Source of the DNA: Spirochaetae bacterium HGW-Spirochaetae-7
Lineage (GTDB): Bacteria > Spirochaetota > Spirochaetia > Treponematales > UBA12059
Assembly: GCA_002839245.1 (NCBI GenBank)
Contig: PGXR01000169.1
Location: 1 to 6,198, forward strand
Length of the DNA: 6,198 nucleotides
Direction of reading: 5' to 3'
A model generated the notes under the pieces. That model did not search any database and was not told where the DNA came from. It was given only the letters and a program-made list of their open reading frames with translations. The position numbers were made by a program, and so were the translations under genes. Shown here in pieces: positions 1 to 6,198 of this stretch (its first letter is position 1; each line of letters begins with the position of its first letter).

Positions 1-405
1 AAGAAGGTCACCGAGATGGCCGTGCTCAACGCCAACTACCTGCTGGCAAGGCTCGGCAAGACCTACCCGGTCAAGTACCCTCGCCGCTGCATGCACGAAT
101 TCGTGGCAATGGGCAATTTCGCCCCGGGAGTCCATACGCTCGACATCGCCAAGCGGCTCATCGATTACGGGTATCATCCGCCGACAATCTACTTCCCCCT
201 CATCGTGCCGGAAGCCATAATGGTTGAACCGACCGAGACGGAGAGCAAGGAAACCCTCGATGCTTTCGTCGATGCGATGCTGAAGATCGCAGAGGAAGCC
301 AGGACCGATCCTGACCTGCTCCACGGCGCGCCGCACAATACGCCGGTAGGGCGCCTCGACGAAGTCGCCGCGGCCAGGAACCCGGTACTGTGCTACAGGA
401 ATTGA
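1..405 (+). CDS. gcvPB: Glycine dehydrogenase (decarboxylating) subunit 2, GcvPB, C-terminal part (5' end outside window)
   Basis: The frame is open from base 1 and ends at TGA 403-405, giving 134 visible residues of a protein usually near 480-520, so about the last quarter. The segment is typical of the family C-terminus. It shows YPRRCMHEFV, then TLDIAKRLIDYGYHPPTIYF, then PLIVPEAIMVEPTETESKET, a helical stretch and a closing RLDEVAAARNPVL. By family knowledge, GcvPB pairs with GcvPA to form the PLP-dependent P-protein of the cytoplasmic glycine cleavage system. That protein decarboxylates glycine and passes the aminomethyl group to lipoylated GcvH. The PLP lysine lies upstream and is not visible. 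The ATG at 16-18 is an internal Met, because the coding frame and family similarity continue to its left. A hairpin follows 24 bases after the stop, so this is probably the last gene of a gcv operon. The identification is secure; the operon is inferred. Confidence 0.95.
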   Translation, partial: KKVTEMAVLNANYLLARLGKTYPVKYPRRCMHEFVAMGNFAPGVHTLDIAKRLIDYGYHPPTIYFPLIVPEAIMVEPTETESKETLDAFVDAMLKIAEEARTDPDLLHGAPHNTPVGRLDEVAAARNPVLCYRN

Positions 406-429
406 CCCAAGCGCCCTGACTGGACATTG

Positions 430-456
430 GATGGAGGAGGAAGACCCTCCTCCATC
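430..456 (+). terminator. Hairpin after gcvPB, terminator-like
   Basis: Arm ATGGAGGAGG (431-440), a five-base loop AAGAC (441-445) and the exact complement CCTCCTCCAT (446-455) form a perfect 10-bp stem. G430-C456 extends it to 11 bp, and a G-T wobble (429/457) could add one more. It lies 24 bases after the gcvPB stop and 29 bases before the kinase start. Position and strength suit an intrinsic terminator for the gcv transcript. The following bases (TTCGTGTAAT) are only mildly T-rich with no U-run, so termination may be partial or the hairpin may instead stabilise a 3' end. An operator role is possible but less likely. Confidence 0.5.
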
Positions 457-475
457 TTCGTGTAATCGCTGTATG

Positions 476-480
476 AAGGA
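476..480 (+). promoter_or_regulatory. Ribosome binding site of the hybrid kinase gene
   Basis: AAGGA stands five bases before ATG 486. It fixes the start together with an in-frame TGA at 474-476, which rules out any start further upstream. Confidence 0.7.
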
Positions 481-485
481 ACCCG

Positions 486-3143
486 ATGGCTGCAACGTTC
501 GCGAATGTGTGGCTTTCAAGGTTTGCCCTGCTGGCGGGGGCGATATTCGCCTACTGCGCCTGGTTGGTATATTCGCTAGACCGGGAATCGAAGTCCAACC
601 GCATCGCCCTCATGTTCAACGTCGTATTTGCGCTGTGGGCTGGAGCCGCCTCGTTCTGGTACGGCACGTCAGCGCCTTCGACGGCGCTGCTCCTGTACCG
701 GTGCATGGCCTGGACTTGGTGCGTCTTTCCCCCGTTGATACTCCACTTTACCATGCGCGTCGTCGGCAGCCAGGTGCTCGAGGGCAGATGGCGTCCCGCC
801 TTTCTGGCCTGCCTGTATACGCCATCGGCCGCGCTGTCAGTGCTCGTTCCTGCCGTCGTCCTCGCGGACCCGGTTTTCAGGGGCGGCTACTGGATGCTGG
901 CGATACGGCCGAACGCGGCGTACTTCATTTTCGTTATCCACTATTTCATCCTGATACTGGCCGCGGTAGTACTGGCCTATTTCTCGAGCGCCAGGCCCGA
1001 CAGCAGGCGCAGCGGCAAGCGCTTCGCCCTGCTCGGCTGGTCGTACCTGACGGCCGGACTCCTGGGATTCGTTACCGATACGGTATTCCTCTATCTGGGC
1101 ATGGATTTTCCCAATATGGCCATTTTCTGGATACTCATCCTGTCGATAGGGATGATAGTCGCGATGCGCCGTTACGGCTTCCTGTCGATATTGCCGGCGA
1201 GGGAAGCCCTGTCGGTGCTCGAGAGCCTGGCGGAATTCGTCGTCTACCTGAACGATTCGGGGCGGGTCATATGGGCGAACCCGAGCGCCGTCTCCGCCAT
1301 CGGCGCGTCTTCGCTCAGGCAGGCGAGGAAAATGGCGATAGGCGATTTCCTGCCACCCGACATGACGGCCAGGATCGCATCTGGCTCAGGCGCCAGGTCG
1401 GATCCCAGGGGCTTCAGGACCAGCCTCGGACCGGAGGGCATTCCCGCCAGCCTCCGCGTCCATCCGGTACCGGGAGACGAGACCGGCGGAATGGTGATGA
1501 CCGCCATAGACCTGCGGCCGGAATTCGCCACCGCACGCACCGAGCGCAGGCTCGCAGACGCGGGGCTCCTGATGGACGAATTCATGGCCCGTTCCCTCGA
1601 CGGCATTGTCCTGACCGACACCGAGGGCCGTGTCGTCAGGTGGAACCAGCCGATGGTCGCGATGACCGGCATTGGCGCGGACGAAGCGATCGGCGCATTT
1701 TACTGGGACCTCCGCTCCTCGGTCGAGCCCGAAGGAGGCAAGACGCCCGAGCGACTGCGCAAATCCATAGCCTCGGTTTTCACCGGACACGAGCCTCCCT
1801 GGACCCGTCGCATACTCGAGACGGTGATATTGCGGCGGGACGGTTCTAAGCGTTTCGTCCAGAACGACTCGTTTCCCATCCCCATGGCTGAAGGCATCAT
1901 CCTGGCCACCATCGCGAGAGACGTTACCGAGGACCACCGGCTTGCCGAGGAAAACATCGAACGCATTCGCAAGGACGACCATGCCCAGAAGATGGAGGCC
2001 GTCGGTACGCTCAGCGGGGGCATAGCGCATGACTTCAACAACACACTGGCCGGCATCATGGGCGCGACCTCGCTGCTTCGCCTCCGCATGGAAACCGGAG
2101 AATCGTTCAAGCCGGGGGACATGTCCAGGGAGCTCGAGATAATAGAACGCGCGACGCACAGGGCTGCCTCGTCGGTAAAGCGTCTGCTGACGCTGACCAG
2201 GAAGAGGACTCCCGAATCCGCGGTTTTCAGGCTCGACGAGACGCTCACGCGCGTCGTCGAATTCGCCGAACGCTCGGTTGACCAGTCAGTCAGGATCGAG
2301 AAGCGCTCGGGCCTGCCCGAGGCCTATGTCAGCGGGGACGCGGGCCAGGTCGAGCAGCTTATCCTCAACCTGGTGATCAACGCCGAACATGCCATGACCA
2401 CGATGTGGCCCGAGGGGCACAATCGCGGAGGTACCGTCTCGGTAGGCATTCAGCCGTTCAGGCCGGGCAGGACGTTCCTTTCGGCGAATCCCGAGGCCGA
2501 GGACCAGGAATACTGGGCGCTCTCGGTGCTCGACGAGGGCGTCGGTATCCCGAGGCACATCCAGAACAGGATATTCGACCCCTTTTATACGACCAAGCCG
2601 CACGACTCCTCCAGCGGCCTGGGCCTTGCCATGGTACAGGCGATCGCTCGGCAGCACGGCGGCCTCGTCGAGCTTCGTTCCGAGCCGGGCGCGGGCGCAG
2701 AGTTCACCGTGTACCTGCCCCGTGCCCTTGCCGAGACATCCACCGCGACCGATACGGCCCCGACTCACCGCGGCGAAGGACTTGTCCTCGTGGCTGACGA
2801 CGACGACCTGCCGCTCGAGACGGCCGTCGTCATGCTCGAGGCGCTTGGTTACAAGACGGCCACGGCATCGGGAGGCGTGGAGGCTCTGCGCCTTTTCGAT
2901 GAACGGCGCACGGAATGGAGAGCCGCGGTGCTCGACCTGCGTCTCGGGGACATGTCAGGCGATGCGGTCGCCGTCCGCATGAGGCAATCGAGGCCCGGCC
3001 TTCCCGTCGTCCTGGCCAGCGGCCTCCATGACGAGGCAGCCGACCTTTCGTTCCTGATAGAAACCAGCTTCTCTCTGCTGCGAAAGCCCTACACTGTCAC
3101 CGAATTCGGGGGGGCTCTCGAAGCAGCCATCGGGCTGAATTGA
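486..3143 (+). CDS. Membrane hybrid sensor histidine kinase: 7TM - PAS - PAS - HisKA - HATPase - receiver
   Basis: An 885-residue protein whose N-terminal ~228 residues show seven hydrophobic helices (about 13-31, 40-60, 66-90, 104-127, 144-166, 180-204, 209-227). This matches the 7TM sensor region found at the N-terminus of some histidine kinases. A weak PAS-type region (~243-345) and a clearer PAS domain (~358-480, with DGIVLTDTEGRVVRWN) follow. HisKA carries GGIAHDFNN with the predicted phospho-acceptor His515. HATPase has the N-box NLVINAEHA (Asn632), G1 DEGVGIP (683-689), F-box IFDPFYTTK (696-704) and G2 GLGLAM (711-716). The receiver (~766-885) has acidic Asp771/Asp772, phospho-acceptor Asp817, Ser845 and Lys867-Pro868, all intact. 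It should autophosphorylate on His515 and pass phosphate to Asp817. There is no DNA-binding domain and no separate regulator in the window, so a phosphotransfer protein or regulator elsewhere is expected. The signal sensed is unknown. ATG 486 is the first start after an in-frame stop and has a good ribosome site. Confidence 0.95.
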   Translation: MAATFANVWLSRFALLAGAIFAYCAWLVYSLDRESKSNRIALMFNVVFALWAGAASFWYGTSAPSTALLLYRCMAWTWCVFPPLILHFTMRVVGSQVLEGRWRPAFLACLYTPSAALSVLVPAVVLADPVFRGGYWMLAIRPNAAYFIFVIHYFILILAAVVLAYFSSARPDSRRSGKRFALLGWSYLTAGLLGFVTDTVFLYLGMDFPNMAIFWILILSIGMIVAMRRYGFLSILPAREALSVLESLAEFVVYLNDSGRVIWANPSAVSAIGASSLRQARKMAIGDFLPPDMTARIASGSGARSDPRGFRTSLGPEGIPASLRVHPVPGDETGGMVMTAIDLRPEFATARTERRLADAGLLMDEFMARSLDGIVLTDTEGRVVRWNQPMVAMTGIGADEAIGAFYWDLRSSVEPEGGKTPERLRKSIASVFTGHEPPWTRRILETVILRRDGSKRFVQNDSFPIPMAEGIILATIARDVTEDHRLAEENIERIRKDDHAQKMEAVGTLSGGIAHDFNNTLAGIMGATSLLRLRMETGESFKPGDMSRELEIIERATHRAASSVKRLLTLTRKRTPESAVFRLDETLTRVVEFAERSVDQSVRIEKRSGLPEAYVSGDAGQVEQLILNLVINAEHAMTTMWPEGHNRGGTVSVGIQPFRPGRTFLSANPEAEDQEYWALSVLDEGVGIPRHIQNRIFDPFYTTKPHDSSSGLGLAMVQAIARQHGGLVELRSEPGAGAEFTVYLPRALAETSTATDTAPTHRGEGLVLVADDDDLPLETAVVMLEALGYKTATASGGVEALRLFDERRTEWRAAVLDLRLGDMSGDAVAVRMRQSRPGLPVVLASGLHDEAADLSFLIETSFSLLRKPYTVTEFGGALEAAIGLN

Positions 3144-3156
3144 GTATTTCGCTTCC

Positions 3157-3180
3157 GCTTGACGCACGCGTGCGCCAAGC
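3157..3180. repeat. 24-bp inverted repeat between kinase and muiA-like gene (operator or terminator)
   Basis: Left half GCTTGACGCACG and right half CGTGCGCCAAGC are complementary at 11 of 12 positions; the only mismatch is A3162 against C3175. The central 12 bp (3163-3174) are a perfect palindrome. It begins 13 bases after the kinase stop and ends 60 bases before the muiA-like start. As RNA it would form a 10-bp stem with a CGCG tetraloop, but no T-run follows (CGGTAATTTCG), so a terminator is only moderately likely. As DNA its symmetry and size suit a dimeric repressor or activator site. It overlaps a possible -35 element. The structure is seen directly; its role is inferred. Confidence 0.55.
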
Positions 3181-3187
3181 CGGTAAT
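3159..3187 (+). promoter_or_regulatory. Possible sigma-70-type promoter for the muiA-like gene
   Basis: TTGACG (3159-3164) matches the -35 consensus at five of six bases. A 17-base spacer leads to GGTAAT (3182-3187), which matches the -10 consensus at four of six. The spacer contains most of the 24-bp dyad, the arrangement expected if a dimeric protein controlled this promoter. The -10 is weak and the call rests on pattern only. Confidence 0.25.
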
Positions 3188-3229
3188 TTCGCAATAAGGT
3201 TGGCCGGGATCGCTGGACGACAGGCAAGC

Positions 3230-3235
3230 AGGAGG
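3230..3235 (+). promoter_or_regulatory. Ribosome binding site of the muiA-like gene
   Basis: A full AGGAGG core stands only four bases before ATG 3240, strong in sequence but closely spaced. An in-frame TAA at 3195-3197 and the absence of another good start in between fix the start at 3240. Confidence 0.7.
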
Positions 3236-3239
3236 CATC

Positions 3240-4868
3240 ATGTACGGTACTGCTCAACGCGTCACTGCACGTGTTTCATCGGTCACCGTCTATCAGGGGA
3301 AAGCCATGGTCACGCGCCGTTTCGAGGGCGAACTCCCGGAAGGGATCCACACCCTCGTATTCGGCGACCTACCGGAAGGCATAGAACCAGACAGCGTCCA
3401 GGTTCGAGGAACCGGGGCAGCCGCCATCGGCGACTGCTCCTTCGACGTCGAATACTTCGCGGACGACGTGCGGGAAGCGGTTCGCGGGCTCAACGCGGAC
3501 CGGTTAGCCCTCCAGGACCGGCTTGACGACTTGCAGGCGGTGGTCGAAGCCGCAGGCAGGGAGCTGGCTTTCGTCGAAAGCGCGGCGGCGTTCCTGACGT
3601 CAGATGGCTGTACCGACGGGCAGGCCGCGGCGCAGTCACGGGCCATCGACATGGATCCCGCGAACTGGGGCAGGATGTCCGCGTTCTACCGCGAAAAGGT
3701 AAGCGCCTTGACCGCGGAGAAGCGCGGCGCATCGCGTGGGCTGAGAGAGATGCAGGCGGCGATGGAGACGATCGACGCGCGACTCTCATCTCTGGGGCGT
3801 GCCCGTAGGAAGAGCAATACGATACGCGTCGAGCTTGAGATGCGTGAAAAGGGAAAGGTTTCGCTCGATCTTGGCTGCATGGTGAACGGACCTGGCTGGA
3901 GGCCGGTCTACGATATCCGCGTGGACAGCGACAGGTCGATGATGGCGGTGGAAATGCGCGCTTTCGTACGGCAGTCCAGCGGCGAAGACTGGAGCGGTAT
4001 CGACCTCAGGCTTTCCACCGCCCGCGTCGACGTGTCCGGCACGGTACCCGAGCTGGAGGCACTCAGGCTCGACCTGTACAGACCAAGACCTTCGTCGGCC
4101 AATTCCTATGCCGGCCTTGAGATGAAAAAGGAAGCCATGATGTCAGCACCGGCCCCCGCTCGTTCGATGGCCGACGCCGATATGGATGAAGAGGTCATGG
4201 AAGAGCAGATGTCATTCGAATCCGCGACCGTCGAATCCGGTGGCGCGAGCGTCCTGTTTTCCGTCGCCGGCGGTTCCGGCATTGGCGGCGACGGCAAGGA
4301 ATGCCGCGTTACCGTCATGCGACGTGAAATCCCGCTGGCCCTTTCGTATCGAACCGTTCCAAAGCTCGCCGAGTTCGCCTACCTCTCCGGGAAGGCCAGG
4401 AACGAAACCGACTACCCTTTCCTGCCGGGCAGGGCGAACGTATTCCTCGATGGATCCTTCGTGTCGGTTTCCGACCTGCAGCTTGTCATGCCAGGACAGG
4501 ATATAGAAGTGTCGCTCGGCGTCGACGAGGGCGTGAAGGTCGAATATCGCACGCTCAAGCGTTTCATGAAGAACGAGGGTTTGCTGGCCAAGCGCAAGAG
4601 CGAGCAGTTCGATTACGAGATCCGCATTACCAACAACAGGAAAATTGCGGTGAGCATCGCGGTCGAGGATCAGTTTCCGATATCGCAGGACCAGGAAATA
4701 ACGGTGAGGCAACTCAAGCCGGTCATCGTGGCAGGCAAGGATGGACCCAGCCTCGACGACGAATCCAGGATCAAGTGGACCGCCAGGATAGAACCGGGCA
4801 AGAGAGTCGAGCTGCCGGTCAGCTGGATAGTCGAGTATCCCAGGGGCGGGCGCCTGTCGGGAATCTGA
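3240..4868 (+). CDS. DUF4140/DUF4139 protein, mucoidy inhibitor MuiA family, without signal peptide
   Basis: A 542-residue protein. Residues ~12-75 (VSSVTVYQGKAMVTRRFEG onward, then LPEGIEPDSVQVRG) match the N-terminal DUF4140 domain. A charged, helical, probably coiled-coil region spans ~75-190. The DUF4139 domain runs from ~205 to the end, with landmarks GPGWRPVYDIRVD (217-229), SGEDWSGIDLRLST (247-260), YPFLPGRANVFLDGSFV (392-408), LGVDEGVKVEYR (426-437) and ITNNRKIAVSIAVEDQFPIS (463-482). The family is widespread and named for an effect on mucoid phenotype; its biochemical activity is not established. The N-terminus MYGTAQRVTARVSS has no hydrophobic signal and there is no membrane helix, so a cytoplasmic location is predicted, whereas many proteobacterial relatives appear exported. 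An insertion in DUF4139 (~280-355) contains a Met- and acid-rich stretch (295-324) and a Gly-rich stretch (343-352). The symporter gene begins 36 bases downstream. Family assignment is firm; function is unknown. Confidence 0.9.
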   Translation: MYGTAQRVTARVSSVTVYQGKAMVTRRFEGELPEGIHTLVFGDLPEGIEPDSVQVRGTGAAAIGDCSFDVEYFADDVREAVRGLNADRLALQDRLDDLQAVVEAAGRELAFVESAAAFLTSDGCTDGQAAAQSRAIDMDPANWGRMSAFYREKVSALTAEKRGASRGLREMQAAMETIDARLSSLGRARRKSNTIRVELEMREKGKVSLDLGCMVNGPGWRPVYDIRVDSDRSMMAVEMRAFVRQSSGEDWSGIDLRLSTARVDVSGTVPELEALRLDLYRPRPSSANSYAGLEMKKEAMMSAPAPARSMADADMDEEVMEEQMSFESATVESGGASVLFSVAGGSGIGGDGKECRVTVMRREIPLALSYRTVPKLAEFAYLSGKARNETDYPFLPGRANVFLDGSFVSVSDLQLVMPGQDIEVSLGVDEGVKVEYRTLKRFMKNEGLLAKRKSEQFDYEIRITNNRKIAVSIAVEDQFPISQDQEITVRQLKPVIVAGKDGPSLDDESRIKWTARIEPGKRVELPVSWIVEYPRGGRLSGI

Positions 4869-4892
4869 AAGCAGGGCCGGCATCATTGCACC

Positions 4893-4897
4893 TGGAG
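4893..4897 (+). promoter_or_regulatory. Ribosome binding site of the symporter gene
   Basis: TGGAG stands seven bases before ATG 4905. The stop of the preceding gene (TGA 4866-4868) is in the same frame, and none of the 12 codons between is an ATG, GTG or TTG, so 4905 is the only reasonable start. Confidence 0.7.
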
Positions 4898-4904
4898 CGA
4901 TACC

Positions 4905-6198
4905 ATGACTGTTTCAATCGTAGTAGTGAGCTTGTTCTTCATCGCAAACATCGCCTTCGCGGCAGGGAGGCGGCCGGTTCCGCATGATCCTGGCGCAATC
5001 GCTGGAAACACGGCATCCGCTGCCGCCGGATACGCCCTTGACGGGCGTCGGCTCGCGGGACCGGTCCTTCTCGCGACGCTCACCGCCTCGAACCTGTCGG
5101 CGTTCACCGTACTTGGTGTTTCAGGTGCCAGCTACCGGCTCGGCTGGGCTTTTTTTCCGGTCATGGCATTCGGGACGGCATTCATGGCGATTTCGTTCGC
5201 CGTTGTAGGCGTACCCCTGCGCCGGATGTCGGCTGAACGGGGTTGGACGACGCCAGGAGAGTTCATTGCAGACCGCTTCGGCAGCCCCTGGCTTGGGCGG
5301 CTGTTCTCCGGCCTGTCCTTGGCGTACACCATACCCTACCTTGCGATACAGGCGGGGGCTGGCGGCAGGATCCTGGAAGTCATGACCGGTATTCCGCGCA
5401 TCGTCTCGTCGGCGTTGCTGATGGCAGTCGTCGCCTTATACGTGTGGCGGGGCGGCATGCGGTCGGTTGCGCGGACCGATATTCTGCAACTCGCCACCCT
5501 GCTCGTGCTTGCCGTCGCCGCGGGCATCATTGTGGTGACGGCGGCAGGGCGCTCGGGACTGCTGACGATGGTCGAAGCCGGCCGGATGTCCAGGGCGGGG
5601 ATCGGCGGAACGCTCGGCTGGCTGCCGCTGCTCGGCTACTATGTTCTCTGGGCGTTTGCCGACCCTATGTTCCCCCACTTCATCCAGCGCTTCTACGCCG
5701 CCCGTTCCGACCGCGCCTTGCTTTCGAGCATGACCGCCTATCCCGCGGTCGCGGTGCTGGTCTTCCTGCCGGTCTGCGCGATTGGGGTACTGGGGTCGGT
5801 CTTGGTGCCCGGCCTCGAAGGAGCTGCGAGCGACGGCGTCTTCACCGTGCTGACCCAGGCCCTGGCCGGTCCGGTCTGGGGGCCGGTATTTTCGCTTGCG
5901 GTGCTCGCCGCCCTCATGTCGACGATGGACAGCCAGCTTCTCTCGTGCGCCTCGATGCTGGGGACCGACTTCCTGTCCGGCCGATTTCGAGGCTCCAGGG
6001 CTTCCGCGGCGCTTGCACTCGCCCTGGCCGTCATAGCCTGGCTAGTCTCGATACGACCTCCGCTGTCAATCCTGGACTATCTCAACAAGACCGCCTTCCC
6101 CGGTTATGCCACGCTGATGCCCGTGGCGCTTGCCGGCATTTATGCCCCGAAAATCGGCCGGTCTGCAGCGGCGGTGACACTGATGGCGGGAACAGCGC
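4905..6198 (+). CDS. Sodium:solute symporter (SSF family), C-terminal end outside window
   Basis: The frame is open from ATG 4905 to the window edge, giving 431 codons of a family usually near 480-520 residues. Eleven hydrophobic segments are visible (about 2-20, 53-75, 80-103, 130-152, 164-181, 192-213, 235-252, 272-303, 320-348, 366-382, 397-413). A twelfth begins at ~420. SSF landmarks compared from memory with E. coli PutP are: YALDGRRL (43-50) for the DY-x-LGGRSL motif; WRGGMRSVARTDILQ (181-195) for the GGFLAVSWTDTVQ segment; FPHFIQRFYAA (256-266); and AALMSTMDSQLLSCAS (335-350) for AAVMSTLSCQLL. Ser339 and Thr340 match PutP Ser340/Thr341, which bind the coupling sodium ion, so Na+-driven uptake across the inner membrane is predicted. 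The substrate cannot be told. It could be an amino acid, carboxylate, sugar or vitamin. The 36-base gap and lack of a terminator suggest co-transcription with the muiA-like gene. Confidence 0.95.
   Translation, partial: MTVSIVVVSLFFIANIAFAAGRRPVPHDPGAIAGNTASAAAGYALDGRRLAGPVLLATLTASNLSAFTVLGVSGASYRLGWAFFPVMAFGTAFMAISFAVVGVPLRRMSAERGWTTPGEFIADRFGSPWLGRLFSGLSLAYTIPYLAIQAGAGGRILEVMTGIPRIVSSALLMAVVALYVWRGGMRSVARTDILQLATLLVLAVAAGIIVVTAAGRSGLLTMVEAGRMSRAGIGGTLGWLPLLGYYVLWAFADPMFPHFIQRFYAARSDRALLSSMTAYPAVAVLVFLPVCAIGVLGSVLVPGLEGAASDGVFTVLTQALAGPVWGPVFSLAVLAALMSTMDSQLLSCASMLGTDFLSGRFRGSRASAALALALAVIAWLVSIRPPLSILDYLNKTAFPGYATLMPVALAGIYAPKIGRSAAAVTLMAGTA

Noticed and set aside
402..407. TTGACC resembling a -35 box
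   Set aside because: It overlaps the gcvPB stop codon, and the bases 17 away (CATTGG) do not resemble a -10 element.
461..466. TGTAAT, a five-of-six match to a -10 box upstream of the kinase
   Set aside because: There is no -35-like sequence at suitable spacing (AGGAAG at 438-443 lies in the hairpin), and the implied leader would be very short.
431..1849. Long open frame on the + strand (472 codons) overlapping the kinase start
   Set aside because: It lies in another frame of the kinase gene. The product is an Arg/Pro/Gly/His-rich string with no domain, and its ATG sits in the hairpin arm without a ribosome site. It is a GC-rich shadow.
1386..2159. Minus-strand open frame of 257 codons inside the kinase gene
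   Set aside because: It is antisense to conserved PAS and HisKA coding sequence, with no family resemblance and no start signals.
3108..3114. Run of seven G near the kinase C-terminus
   Set aside because: It encodes Gly-Gly in the receiver's last helix with the frame intact. It is too short to claim phase variation.
4212..4886. Minus-strand open frame of 224 codons opposite the muiA-like gene
   Set aside because: It mirrors the conserved DUF4139 coding region and shows no recognisable domain, so a codon-bias shadow explains it.
5032..5048. Small hairpin ACGCCC-TTGAC-GGGCGT
   Set aside because: It is a six-base stem inside the symporter coding sequence, expected by chance in GC-rich DNA.
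5150..5156. Run of seven T in the symporter gene
   Set aside because: It encodes Phe83-Phe84 in a membrane helix and the frame is intact on both sides. There is no sign of a frameshift or phase-variable switch.

Overview
The window is ordinary-looking bacterial chromosome. It is GC-rich, tightly packed and reads entirely on the + strand. It holds four protein genes, the first and last cut by the window edges. Nothing in it resembles an RNA gene, insertion sequence, CRISPR array or prophage. All four genes share one codon style: mostly GC-ending codons, but with regular use of AGG for Arg and ATA for Ile. That argues against recent transfer of any one of them. The two-subunit (split) glycine decarboxylase type points to a bacterium outside the classical enterobacteria. 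I cannot place the phylum from sequence alone. A spirochaete or a similar GC-rich lineage is only a guess.

Layout. Bases 1-405 are the C-terminal quarter of glycine dehydrogenase (decarboxylating) subunit 2, GcvPB. A near-perfect hairpin at 430-456 separates it from the next gene. Bases 486-3143 encode an 885-residue hybrid histidine kinase: seven membrane helices, two PAS-type regions, HisKA with the AHDFNN H-box, HATPase, and a C-terminal receiver domain. The 96-base gap after it holds a 24-bp inverted repeat (3157-3180) overlapping a possible promoter. Bases 3240-4868 encode a 542-residue DUF4140/DUF4139 protein of the mucoidy-inhibitor MuiA family. It has no signal peptide and carries an unusual Met- and acid-rich linker. 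After 36 bases, a sodium:solute symporter (SSF, PutP-like fold) starts at 4905 and runs off the right edge.

How they may work together. The gcvPB gene most likely closes a glycine-cleavage operon to the left. The kinase looks like a separate membrane sensor gene with no DNA-binding partner in view. The MuiA-like gene and the symporter are probably co-transcribed. A link between sensor, MuiA-like protein and transporter is inference from order and spacing only. I see no clearly new system. The points most worth a second look are the 24-bp dyad, the MuiA-symporter pairing and the Met-rich MuiA linker.
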